A program made the position numbers and the translations under genes. A stretch of DNA of 64,000 nucleotides from Paenibacillus sp. SZ31 (GTDB lineage Bacteria > Bacillota > Bacilli > Paenibacillales > Paenibacillaceae), in the NCBI RefSeq assembly GCF_012912005.1, contig NZ_JABBEA010000004.1:186001-250000 (forward strand). Direction: 5' to 3'. Under the pieces are notes generated by a model. It made no database searches. It was not told the DNA's origin and was given only the letters and a program-made list of their open reading frames with translations. Shown piece by piece: positions 1 to 7,975 of the stretch. How positions within the stretch are numbered: the stretch's first letter is position 1; each line of letters begins with the position of its first letter.

Positions 1-125
1 TTGACCCCTTGTCAAAAGTACTTATCTATATTATATCGATAGGAAAATAGACGTAAAGTATTATAACATTATTTTGTTAGAGAGATGCTTTATTTTGTAA
101 AAGATTGTTGAATTTTAACAAAGTC

Positions 126-171
126 AAAAAAAGAGCTGCAGCATACGGCAAATTCCCATTCTGCAGCTCTT
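126..171 (-). terminator. Rho-independent terminator after the LLM oxidoreductase gene
   Basis: An 11-bp stem (AAGAGCTGCAG paired with CTGCAGCTCTT) is followed on the minus strand by a run of seven T. It sits 16 bases past the stop codon of the flavin oxidoreductase gene and probably ends the dgt-LLM transcript. Confidence 0.85.
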
Positions 172-186
172 CGGTTTGTTCTTAAT

Positions 187-1185
187 TCATGCTTCAGCCA
201 GTAATCGATAAGAATCCAACCTTCGCTCGTAATCCGGCCCAGTCGTAACCAGCAGCAAACGCTGCGTATCCAGTCTACGGCTGACCTGTTGCAATTGATC
301 CCATACCTGCTCAGGTGTACCTGCATAGTGCCGCACCGCTTCATTATCACCAGCAACCGCTGCATCATTCCTGTTCTTGGCCGAGACCGCACCTGAACTC
401 TGCTCGGATGAACGTTCTTTTCCATCCGCCTTGCGTCTCTCCGCCATGTCACGACTCCAAGCCAAAGCATCCTTCTCTGACTCGGCACACAATACGCTAA
501 CGGCCACCATAACCTCCGGCTCCTTCATGGTTGCACTGGGTATGAACCCTTCACGGTATCGCTTTACAGCCTCTGTTCCATCGGCATCACTCATGAATTG
601 ACCAAAGACATACCCCATGCCAAACCGTGCCGCAAACTCTGCACTCTTCACGTTTGTCCCCAACATCCAAAGCGATAACGGAAGCTTGGGAATCGGACGA
701 GCCGTCACGGGATGATCCTCGTACATGTAGCGGTCTTCGAGCAGTTCTGTGAGTGCTGCAAGCGATTCGGGCAGCTTGGACACATGCTGCAAGTAATTGC
801 CACTGAGTGCCATCGTCGCATGAGGTCCACCGCCAGGAGCACGTCCGAGCCCCAGCTCAATGCGCCCCGGATAGAGCGCAGCCAGCAGACGGAACGACTC
901 CGCCACCTTGAGCGGGCTGTAATGCGGCAACAGGACCGCACCAGAGCCAAGTTGGATTGTTGTCGTCCTTGCTCCGATGTGCGATAGCAGTACTTCGGGA
1001 GAAGCAGAGGCCAGTTCAGCCATATCGTGATGCTCTGACGTCCAGTATCGGGCGTATCCCCACGCCTCAGCACACTCCGCAAGTGTCACCGATTGCTGAA
1101 GCGCCTGTTCCGCTGTGGCATCATTTAACCTTGGAACAAGGTCAAGTACGCCCAGACTGAACTTCTCACTCATTCTCGTAGCCAA
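187..1185 (-). CDS. LLM class flavin-dependent oxidoreductase
   Basis: Luciferase-like monooxygenase family protein of about 332 aa, cytosolic, expected to use reduced flavin with an unknown substrate. Seen: the single-domain LLM pattern, with YWTSEHH near residue 50, SHIGARTTTIQLGSGAVLLPH near residue 70, GRIELGLGRAPGG near residue 110, and a C-terminal G-T-P-E-Q-V-W motif typical of the family. The region around residues 250-275 is a hydrophilic insertion rich in Lys, Ser and Glu, so probably a loop. The chosen start is TTG at 1185, 9 bases after GGGAG; the upstream ATG at 1194 directly abuts the ribosome binding site and the ATG at 1173 is too far from it. It starts 30 bases after dgt ends and is probably cotranscribed with it. 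Substrate cannot be read from sequence. Confidence 0.85.
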   Translation of the reverse strand: MATRMSEKFSLGVLDLVPRLNDATAEQALQQSVTLAECAEAWGYARYWTSEHHDMAELASASPEVLLSHIGARTTTIQLGSGAVLLPHYSPLKVAESFRLLAALYPGRIELGLGRAPGGGPHATMALSGNYLQHVSKLPESLAALTELLEDRYMYEDHPVTARPIPKLPLSLWMLGTNVKSAEFAARFGMGYVFGQFMSDADGTEAVKRYREGFIPSATMKEPEVMVAVSVLCAESEKDALAWSRDMAERRKADGKERSSEQSSGAVSAKNRNDAAVAGDNEAVRHYAGTPEQVWDQLQQVSRRLDTQRLLLVTTGPDYERRLDSYRLLAEA

Positions 1186-1215
1186 GCGTCTCATCTCCCT
1201 TTATCTTGGTTAACT

Positions 1216-2631
1216 CTAATCCAAATCGTAGATGGAACCCACCTTCAGACCGTAGAGTTCATTGTATATTTTCTCGGCAAATGCATCCGTCATTCCCGCA
1301 ATATAATCGATCACCATGTGTTCCCAAGTCCAGATCGGCTGGGCTTTGGCTTGATCCTTCTCATACCGCTGCAGCCAGTCGGATGGAATAATCGATTTGG
1401 ACGTTTCCGGATCGAGGAATGCATCCCATAACCGCTTAATCATCCACTCACTGCGCTTCTGTAGCCGCTGCACACGCAAGTCACGAATCATCGTCACCCA
1501 GGCAAAGCTCTTGAGCACGCTCACCGTACGCAGCATATCGAGGTCTTCAGCCCCTTCACGGACAAAGGTTACCTTCTTCCAGTCACCGTCGTCAATAACG
1601 CCCAGACTGCCTACAAAAAAGCTCACCCAGTAGGCTTTCACCTCACGGCGTGTACGCGAGTAATCATGCTCGCAGAACGGCATCTTCTCATTCCAGATGC
1701 GCAGGAACGAAGCGAGTACCTCTTCTACCTTTTGCCCAATGGCCTCTCGGGTCCATCCGTTCCAGAACAGATCCTCCAACGTCGTAATCTTATCCACAAT
1801 CAGTCGATTCACATGCGGATCTTGTAGGAAATGCTCATGTACCTCAATCTTGCCTGCTTTGATGCCATCCTCCAGGTCATGCGAGGAGTACGCGATATCG
1901 TCGCAAAGGTCCATCAGCTGCGCTTCCAGCGTCTTCTTGCCTGCCGGCACGTTCCAGCGATCACGGATCTCACGAATATATTGCCACTCATGATGATACA
2001 TGCCTTTCTTGCTCTCCGTCCCAGGGTAGGGATATTTGTTAATTCCCAGCAATACTGCATCAGACAGGTTCAGCCCGTCGATATCTTCACGTTTCTCCAA
2101 GTGCATAATGAGGCGGAAGTTGTGCGCATTGCCTTCAAAATGCTCGTATTTCCGTTTAAGCTCGGCACGCACCTCAGACTCCACCTTGGGAACTTTGGCG
2201 CCGCGGCTTTTCTTCATGATTTTCTTAGCCTCGGTGTTAATGAGGTCATCGAGAATGCCATCCAATACTTCTTCACCTTTATGTCCAAAAGGCGGATGAC
2301 CGAAGTCATGTGCGATTGCAGCGCACTCCACCACTTCTGAATCAATAATAAGGCCGGGGCTATCCGCCTGATCCCAGTCTACCTCGGGAAAACGACGAAT
2401 CAGACTTCTGGCCGCTTCTCGCGCAATCTGTGCCACCTCCAGGGAATGGGTCAAGCGAGTACGATAATAATCACCCGTTCCTGCGCCAAACACCTGCGAT
2501 TTGCCCTGTAACCGACGGAAGGTCGGTGAATGAATGAGTCTGGAATAGTCCCGTTCATACGCTGCACGAGATCCATCCAATTTGGTTAATTCGGGATATT
2601 GTCTATGTTCTCTCAGATCGTTCCATTGCAT
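1216..2631 (-). CDS. dgt: Deoxyguanosinetriphosphate triphosphohydrolase (HD domain dNTPase)
   Basis: HD-superfamily dNTP triphosphohydrolase of 471 aa, splitting dGTP (or other dNTPs) into deoxynucleoside and tripolyphosphate in the cytosol. Seen: metal-binding His62 in RTRLTHSLEV, the HD pair at residues 108-109 in AIAHDFGHPPFGHKGE, and the downstream DLCDDIAYSSHDLEDG segment that supplies the last metal-binding Asp. The start is the ATG at 2631, 8 bases after AGGAG; the longer reading upstream has no ribosome binding site. First gene of a probable two-gene unit with the LLM oxidoreductase. Family assignment is firm; the exact nucleotide preference is inferred from the family. Confidence 0.93.
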   Translation of the reverse strand: MQWNDLREHRQYPELTKLDGSRAAYERDYSRLIHSPTFRRLQGKSQVFGAGTGDYYRTRLTHSLEVAQIAREAARSLIRRFPEVDWDQADSPGLIIDSEVVECAAIAHDFGHPPFGHKGEEVLDGILDDLINTEAKKIMKKSRGAKVPKVESEVRAELKRKYEHFEGNAHNFRLIMHLEKREDIDGLNLSDAVLLGINKYPYPGTESKKGMYHHEWQYIREIRDRWNVPAGKKTLEAQLMDLCDDIAYSSHDLEDGIKAGKIEVHEHFLQDPHVNRLIVDKITTLEDLFWNGWTREAIGQKVEEVLASFLRIWNEKMPFCEHDYSRTRREVKAYWVSFFVGSLGVIDDGDWKKVTFVREGAEDLDMLRTVSVLKSFAWVTMIRDLRVQRLQKRSEWMIKRLWDAFLDPETSKSIIPSDWLQRYEKDQAKAQPIWTWEHMVIDYIAGMTDAFAEKIYNELYGLKVGSIYDLD

Positions 2632-2762
2632 GGGGATCACTCCTAGCCGACTGTCTCTATTTTGAGTGATTATACACAACATCTGTGGTTTCGAAAAGTA
2701 AAACCTGTCTGTGATTGTCATCTCTTCTTACATCAACTTGTAATGAACAGTCATCTTCTCTT

Positions 2763-2768
2763 ATTATA
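2763..2768 (-). promoter_or_regulatory. Probable -10 element for dgt
   Basis: A perfect TATAAT on the minus strand lies about 130 bases before the dgt start codon. No good -35 hexamer is seen at 16-18 bases, so the promoter may be activated or weak. A half-matching Fur/PerR-like sequence (TGATAATGATTAAT, near 2800) lies just upstream. Confidence 0.4.
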
Positions 2769-2870
2769 CCCTGCCAGACTATCATCCGTGCATCTAAATG
2801 ATAATGATTAATACTGAAATTACACTAACGTGATTAATGGTGAAAAAAAGTGACTTACACAGTTTGCGCG

Positions 2871-3042
2871 GCCGTTCCGGTTACGGATCGTTCTTATGAT
2901 CGCTGTTATTCCCAAATTTCTTTGATTCCCTTTAAAAAGGGAGAAATTCGGAAATAGCATATGCTTCCGATGCAGCTTTCTTACAGAAAGCCTTCAGGCG
3001 AACGCTTCGCTTCTTCAGAATCGATTCCGTCCCCTTCACTAC
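2871..3042 (+). repeat. Dispersed intergenic repeat, subtype I (copy 1)
   Basis: About 172 bp beginning GCCGTTCCGGTTACGGATCG and ending in GAATCGATTCCGTCCCCTTC. The ends pair as an imperfect terminal inverted repeat (ACGGATCGTTCT against AGAATCGATTCCGT). The interior holds a CCCTTT-AAAGGG hairpin and a GATGCAGCTTTCTTACAGAAAG stem shared with the subtype II copies at 41771 and 47179. It fills the gap between htpG and dgt. Related copies lie at 5306 and, inverted, at 47821. Confidence 0.75.
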
Positions 3043-3182
3043 TTTTGCTGTCCCTTAAATACAACAATGGTATTCACCATTTATCTCGCTAAAATCGAGT
3101 GAAGATCAAGTTCAATTTATATTAATATCATCATTTGCTTCAATGATAGTCTGCCTCCCCCGCGCCCTCCCCGTTGTGGGTA

Positions 3183-3220
3183 AAAACAAAAAAACCGACA
3201 GGACTGAAATGCCCTGTCGG
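3183..3220 (-). terminator. Rho-independent terminator of htpG
   Basis: CCGACAGG pairs with CCTGTCGG around a short loop, and the minus strand continues into a long T run. It lies 26 bases past the htpG stop codon. Confidence 0.9.
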
Positions 3221-3245
3221 GGTGGGAATGGTGGGTGCAAAGATG

Positions 3246-5126
3246 TTACACCATAACCTTACAGATATCGTTGGTGAACTCTACTGGGTCTTGAATTGGC
3301 AGTCCCTCGATCAGCAATGCTTGATGGTACAGCAGGCTAGTATAGAGGTTCAGTTTTTCCTGATCCTGTGCGAAAGCGTCTTTCAACGATTTGAATACAT
3401 CGTGATTCACGTTGATCTCCAACACTTTATCAGCCTGTACATTTTCACTGTTCGGCATAGCTTTCAGGATTTTCTCCATTTCAATCGTCAACTCACCTTC
3501 GGTGGACAAGCATACCGGGTGGCTTCTGAGACGTTTGGAAGCTTTAACGGCTTTGACTTTACCCGCCAATTGAGCTTGCATCGCTTCAAACAACTCTTTG
3601 TTGTCGTTGTCCTGAGCGTCCGTTTCTTCTTTATCCGCGCTATCTTCGATACCCAGGTCACCACTGGAGATGGATTTGAATTCTTTCTCCTTGTAGTTCG
3701 TGATCATCTTGATTGCGAATTCGTCGATGTCATCGGTAAAGTACAATACTTCGTACCCTTTCTCCAGAACACCCTCGATCTGCGGCAGCTTCTCAATACG
3801 GCTAATGGACTCACCGGATGCATAGTAGATGTACTTCTGATCTTCCGGCATTCTGGAGACGTATTCGTCCAGGCTCACCAGCTTGCTCTCTTTGGAAGAC
3901 GTGAACAACAGCAGATCCTGCAATGTATCCTTGTTCACACCATAGTCGCTGTATACGCCATATTTCAACTGACGGCCAAACGCTTGGTAGAACTTCTCGT
4001 AGTTCTCACGCTCGTCCTTCAACAGGCTTTGCAGTTGGCTCTTGATTTTGTTCTTGATGTTCTTCGCAATCAGGCTCAGCTGACGGTCATGTTGCAACAT
4101 CTCACGGGAGATGTTCAGGGACAGATCTTCGGAATCCACCATACCTTTGACAAATCCGAAGTAGTCTGGCAACAGATCTCCGCATTTATCCATGATCAAT
4201 ACACCGTTGGAGTAGAGTTCTAAGCCTTTTTCATACTCTTTCGTGTAGTAGTCAAACGGTGTGTTCTCCGGAATAAACAGGATCGCATTATATACCACTG
4301 CGCCATCTGCGCTGATGTGCAAGTGTTTGAGCGGTTTGTCAAAACCGTAGCGTTTTTCCATATAGAAGTTCGTGTAGTCTTCTTCGGTCAATTCGCTTTT
4401 ATTTTTACGCCAGATCGGCACCATGCTGTTCACGGTTTGTTCTTCTTGGTATTCCTCGAATTCATTCTCAGTGCCCTCTTTTGGACGTTGACCCGTTACA
4501 TCCATCTTGATCGGGTAGCGAATGAAGTCGGAATATTTCTTGATGATGGATCTCAGGCGGTACTCTTCCAAAAACTCGTCATACGAATCTTCTTCGGTAT
4601 TTTCTTTGATCGTCAGGACGATTTCCGTACCTACGGAATCTTTCTCAGCTGGTGTGATCGTGTAACCATCCGCGCCTTCGGACTCCCATTTCCAAGCCTC
4701 GTCGCTGCCCAGCGTTTTACTCGTTACCATCAGCTTGTCCGCCACCATGAATGCCGAGTAGAAACCTACCCCGAATTGTCCAATGATGTTGTGACCGTCT
4801 TTAGCTTCATTTTCCTTCTTGAACGCCAGGGAACCACTCTTCGCGATAACCCCCAGATTGTTCTCCAACTCTTCCTGCGTCATACCAATACCGGTATCTG
4901 TCAGTGTAAGTGTGCGGTTTTCTTTGTCGATTGTGAGCTTGATGAAGTAGTCCTCTTTGTTGAAAACGAGCGTATCGTCCGTAAGTGCTCTGTAATAAAT
5001 TTTATCAATGGCGTCACTGGAGTTGGAGATCAATTCTCTCAAAAAGATTTCTCTTTGGGTGTAAATGGAGTTGATCATCATATCCAGCAAACGTTTGGAT
5101 TCTGCCTGGAATTCTTTTTTAGCCAT
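3246..5126 (-). CDS. htpG: Molecular chaperone HtpG (bacterial Hsp90)
   Basis: ATP-dependent Hsp90-family chaperone of 626 aa, cytosolic homodimer. Seen: the GHKL ATP-binding motifs ([11 protein letters not shown] near residue 35, DTGIGMT, and [16 protein letters not shown] near residue 120), the middle-domain NISREMLQ segment and an Asp/Glu-rich linker (near residue 490) before the C-terminal dimerisation domain. The start is the ATG of [10 protein letters not shown], after AAAGGAG; the longer upstream reading is not coding-like. Its promoter lies more than 500 bases upstream with a CIRCE operator, and the leader between carries a dispersed repeat. CIRCE control would make htpG a class I (HrcA) heat-shock gene here, unlike Bacillus subtilis htpG. 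Confidence 0.97.
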   Translation of the reverse strand: MAKKEFQAESKRLLDMMINSIYTQREIFLRELISNSSDAIDKIYYRALTDDTLVFNKEDYFIKLTIDKENRTLTLTDTGIGMTQEELENNLGVIAKSGSLAFKKENEAKDGHNIIGQFGVGFYSAFMVADKLMVTSKTLGSDEAWKWESEGADGYTITPAEKDSVGTEIVLTIKENTEEDSYDEFLEEYRLRSIIKKYSDFIRYPIKMDVTGQRPKEGTENEFEEYQEEQTVNSMVPIWRKNKSELTEEDYTNFYMEKRYGFDKPLKHLHISADGAVVYNAILFIPENTPFDYYTKEYEKGLELYSNGVLIMDKCGDLLPDYFGFVKGMVDSEDLSLNISREMLQHDRQLSLIAKNIKNKIKSQLQSLLKDERENYEKFYQAFGRQLKYGVYSDYGVNKDTLQDLLLFTSSKESKLVSLDEYVSRMPEDQKYIYYASGESISRIEKLPQIEGVLEKGYEVLYFTDDIDEFAIKMITNYKEKEFKSISSGDLGIEDSADKEETDAQDNDNKELFEAMQAQLAGKVKAVKASKRLRSHPVCLSTEGELTIEMEKILKAMPNSENVQADKVLEINVNHDVFKSLKDAFAQDQEKLNLYTSLLYHQALLIEGLPIQDPVEFTNDICKVMV

Positions 5127-5305
5127 GAGTGGTTGGACTCCTTTCAAATTTGGATATCGAATGATTTGATTGAAAATAGAAAGTAAACCTCTGAATTTCA
5201 CATGCAAAAGGTTAGGTCACTAGAAAACCTTCCTATCGATTGTTCCCCTAATTATTAGGTTCCCATTTCACAACTCAGCACCTCAGTTATTGTCGCTCTC
5301 TAATG

Positions 5306-5439
5306 GCCGTTCCGGTTACGGATCGTTCTTTTGATCGCTGTTGTCTATGAAATTTCTTGAACTATTTTTTTTTGTAGAAATTCAGAGACAAAGGCGAACG
5401 CTACCGCTTCTTCAGAATCGATTCCGTCCCCTTCACTAC
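5306..5439 (+). repeat. Dispersed intergenic repeat, subtype I (copy 2), in the htpG leader
   Basis: 134 bp with the same ends as the copy at 2871 (GCCGTTCCGGTTACGGATCG at the left, AGAATCGATTCCGTCCCCTT at the right). The middle differs but still folds, pairing GAAATTTCT with AGAAATTC. It sits between the htpG promoter/CIRCE box and the htpG start codon, so it should be transcribed in antisense orientation as part of the htpG leader. Confidence 0.75.
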
Positions 5440-5628
5440 CGAGGTGTTCCGACAAACAACTTAATGATGCGAGACATTTTCAAATGGAAATAATTCACTG
5501 AACACATTTCGATTTCAGAAAAACTTTTCTAGCCACTTCACGCGCATGTCATATCCCAAGGTGAACTTTACCTACTTGTCAAAAACAGAATCATTCCATA
5601 TGTAGTCGTGTAGTAAAAACATCATTTG

Positions 5629-5655
5629 TTAGCACTCTAATGATCGGAGTGCTAA
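5629..5655 (-). promoter_or_regulatory. CIRCE operator (HrcA binding site) upstream of htpG
   Basis: Perfect match to the CIRCE consensus: TTAGCACTC, nine bases, GAGTGCTAA. It lies just downstream of a good sigma-A promoter on the minus strand, in the usual position for HrcA repression. All neighbouring genes on both sides are on the minus strand, and the next gene in that direction is htpG, which starts at 5126. HrcA itself is not encoded in the window. Confidence 0.93.
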
Positions 5656-5667
5656 ACCCTTCCTTTT

Positions 5668-5696
5668 ATATAACATATGGGAAAATTGGGTGTCAA
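5668..5696 (-). promoter_or_regulatory. Sigma-A promoter of htpG
   Basis: On the minus strand TTGACA (5691-5696) is separated by 17 bases from TTATAT (5668-5673), with the CIRCE box starting about 12 bases further on. The geometry is a standard housekeeping promoter with an HrcA operator at the transcription start. Confidence 0.8.
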
Positions 5697-5781
5697 TACG
5701 AAGGCGGTTATTTTAACAAAAAGATCGAATAACCCTTTCGTTTTGGAACATACCTCCATATTTTAACGTAATCACGCTAGT

Positions 5782-5820
5782 AAAACAAAAGCCGACTCGA
5801 ACCAAAGTTCGAACCGGCTT
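5782..5820 (-). terminator. Rho-independent terminator of the peptide importer genes
   Basis: AAGCCGGTTCGAAC pairs with GTTCGAGTCGGCTT, followed on the minus strand by TTTTGTTTT. It lies just past the end of the second permease gene. Confidence 0.88.
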
Positions 5821-5854
5821 GGGGAAAGACATTTACGGTCAAATTTAAAAACTA

Positions 5855-6754
5855 CTACTTTTTCGCCATTTTCGGATCAAGGGTATCGCGCAGTCCATCG
5901 CCCATCAGGTTGAAGCCGAGCACGGTCAACATAATGGAAACGCCGGGGAAGATCAGTGTCCATGGTGCTTTTTGTATAAACTGACGAGAGTCCGACAGCA
6001 TTTTGCCCCATTCCGGGTCGGGTGGTTGCGCACCCATACCAAGAAATCCGAGTGCAGCGGCCTCAATGATCGCCGTCCCAATTCCGAGTGTACCCTGCAC
6101 GATCAGCGGAGTAAGGCTGTTGGGCAAGATATGACGAAACAAGATTCGCCCGTTGCCCGCTCCAAGTGTCCGTGCCGACGTAATGAATTCCTCCTGTCTC
6201 AAGCTGAGTACCCGTGAACGTACCAATCTTCCGTAGGTCGGGATGTTCACGATGGCGATGGCGAGCAGTGCATTTTGCAACGACGGGCCCAATATCGCCA
6301 CAATGGCGATGGCTAGCAAAATTCCGGGAAATGCGAGCAAAATATCAAATAGACGTGAGATGAGCATGTCCGCCCATTTTCCATAAAATCCGGCAATCAG
6401 ACCAAGCAACGTACCCGCGATAATGGATCCAATGACGGAAAAGAAGCCCACCCACAGTGAAATACGCGCTCCATGCAGCACTCTGGAAAACACGTCACGT
6501 CCCAGATCATCCGTACCAAACCAATGTTCTGCCGAAGGAGCCTGAAGCCGATCCGCCAGCACTTGTTCCTTATAATCGTAAGGTGCGATGTATGGCGCGA
6601 GGAAGGCCAAAATGATGAAAAACACAATGATAATCAAGCCCGCAAGCGCAAGCCGATTTTTACGAAACGTTCTCCACGCTTCCCGCCACGGACCGGCTGT
6701 GCTCGCTGTCGCGGCACCAATGGATGGTCCGGTATTGGTCGATAATTTGGCCAT
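5855..6754 (-). CDS. Peptide ABC transporter permease, OppC/DppC type
   Basis: Inner-membrane permease of 299 aa, partner of the adjacent DppB-like permease. Seen: an N-terminal cytosolic stretch, the first membrane helix near residues 35-55, the family N-terminal motif HWFGTDDLGRDVFSRVLHGAR, and four or five further helices; the ABC-ATPase coupling (EAA-like) loop lies around LGAGNGRILFRHILPN. The ATG at 6754 follows AAAGGAG with good spacing. It is the last gene of a receptor-permease-permease set. No oppD/oppF ATPase genes are found nearby, so ATPases must come from elsewhere. Confidence 0.93.
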   Translation of the reverse strand: MAKLSTNTGPSIGAATASTAGPWREAWRTFRKNRLALAGLIIIVFFIILAFLAPYIAPYDYKEQVLADRLQAPSAEHWFGTDDLGRDVFSRVLHGARISLWVGFFSVIGSIIAGTLLGLIAGFYGKWADMLISRLFDILLAFPGILLAIAIVAILGPSLQNALLAIAIVNIPTYGRLVRSRVLSLRQEEFITSARTLGAGNGRILFRHILPNSLTPLIVQGTLGIGTAIIEAAALGFLGMGAQPPDPEWGKMLSDSRQFIQKAPWTLIFPGVSIMLTVLGFNLMGDGLRDTLDPKMAKK

Positions 6755-6795
6755 GCAGCGTCTCCTTTCTTGGATATGATTGAATGATAAATCCC

Positions 6796-7800
6796 CTATT
6801 TATAACTAATTCGAGGATCGAACACGGCGTAGAGCAGGTCCACAATCAGGTTAATCACCACGAAAAAGAATGCCACGATCAGAATGCCACTCTGGATCAC
6901 CGGATAGTCCCGCGAACTAATCGCTTCATATATATAGCGTCCCACGCCCGGCCAGGCGAAGATCGTTTCGGTCAACACCGCACCCCCGAGCAACGATCCC
7001 GTCTGGATACCAATGACGGTGAGCACGGGAATAAATGCATTTTTGAGCGCATGTCCATATACGACAAAAAACGGACCCAGTCCCTTCGCCTTTGCTGTAC
7101 GAATGTAATCGGAACTCATCACTTCCAGCATGCTGGAACGAGTCATCCGGGCAATAACAGCCATCGGAATCGTGCCCAGTGCAACACTTGGCAGAATCAA
7201 ATGTTTCGTTACAGTCCACAACTGATTCCATTGTCCAGCAATCATCGTATCCAACACATACAAGCCTGTAATGGCTTCCACCGGATCGCGTGCGTTCATG
7301 CGTCCAATAGATGGCAGCCACTGTAACTTGTTTGCAAACAACCATTGTTCCATCAGACCGAGCCAGAAGATCGGCATCGATACACCCACCAAAGCAATGA
7401 CCATACAGCAATAATCAAACCAGGAGTTGTGCTTCCATGCACTGACAATCCCGGCATTCACCCCAATAATGACAGCAAACAACATACTTGCCATCGTTAA
7501 TTCAAGGGTTGCTGTCAGATAAGGCACAATTTCCTGGGCAATAGGCACCTTGGTTCGGATGGATGTTCCGAGGTCACCTTTGAGCAAATCGCCCAAATAG
7601 GCGAAATACTGCTGGAACCATGGTTTATCCAGACCGAGCTGGTCACGAAGAGCCTGCTTGGATTGTTCGGTTGCCTTTTGCCCAAGTATGGTCTCGGCCG
7701 GGTCACCCGGAATCGCGTGGATGATGGAAAAGACAATCAGGGTCATGCCCAGCAGCACGGGCAGCAACACAAGCACACGTTTGACAATATAGCTATTCAA
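6796..7800 (-). CDS. Peptide ABC transporter permease, OppB/DppB type
   Basis: Membrane permease of 334 aa with the classic DppB N-terminus (VKRVLVLLPVLLGMTLIVFS, a membrane helix from about residue 5) followed by HAIPGDPAE. It has about six membrane segments and a coupling loop at YIRTAKAKGLGPFFVVYGHALKNA. It probably starts at the TTG at 7800, 7 bases after AGGTG. There are 41 bases between it and the OppC-like gene, so the two are cotranscribed. Compared with typical family members of about 310 aa, it carries a small extra loop near residues 150-175. Confidence 0.92.
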   Translation of the reverse strand: MNSYIVKRVLVLLPVLLGMTLIVFSIIHAIPGDPAETILGQKATEQSKQALRDQLGLDKPWFQQYFAYLGDLLKGDLGTSIRTKVPIAQEIVPYLTATLELTMASMLFAVIIGVNAGIVSAWKHNSWFDYCCMVIALVGVSMPIFWLGLMEQWLFANKLQWLPSIGRMNARDPVEAITGLYVLDTMIAGQWNQLWTVTKHLILPSVALGTIPMAVIARMTRSSMLEVMSSDYIRTAKAKGLGPFFVVYGHALKNAFIPVLTVIGIQTGSLLGGAVLTETIFAWPGVGRYIYEAISSRDYPVIQSGILIVAFFFVVINLIVDLLYAVFDPRISYK

Positions 7801-7838
7801 TCCTGTTCACCTGCCTTCGACATATCGTGCAAAAATAA

Positions 7839-7920
7839 AAAGCGCTGGCAGTCACGCATGCTTTGGATAGTTACGTCCGGATGTGGGTTCTGCCAAGCAT
7901 TGCGTCTCACCAGCGCTTTA
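7839..7920 (-). promoter_or_regulatory. Long intercistronic hairpin between the peptide-binding protein and permease genes
   Basis: An 82-base near-perfect inverted repeat: AAAGCGCTGG at one end pairs with CCAGCGCTTT at the other, and the stem continues through matching GCATGCTTTGG and CCAAGCATTGC blocks. It lies after the stop of the abundant binding protein and before the permeases. Such structures commonly act as partial terminators or mRNA stabilisers that set a high receptor-to-permease ratio; that role is inferred here. The minus strand has TTTTTATTTTT after it, which favours partial termination. Confidence 0.7.
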
Positions 7921-7975
7921 AAAGAAAGAATGGTTAATGCGTTAGATGCATATTCAGATTCAACTTACCTCTACG

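Noticed and set aside
2799..2815. Fur/PerR box before dgt
   Set aside because: Only about two-thirds of the consensus is matched and it lies upstream of an uncertain promoter; not enough to claim metal regulation.
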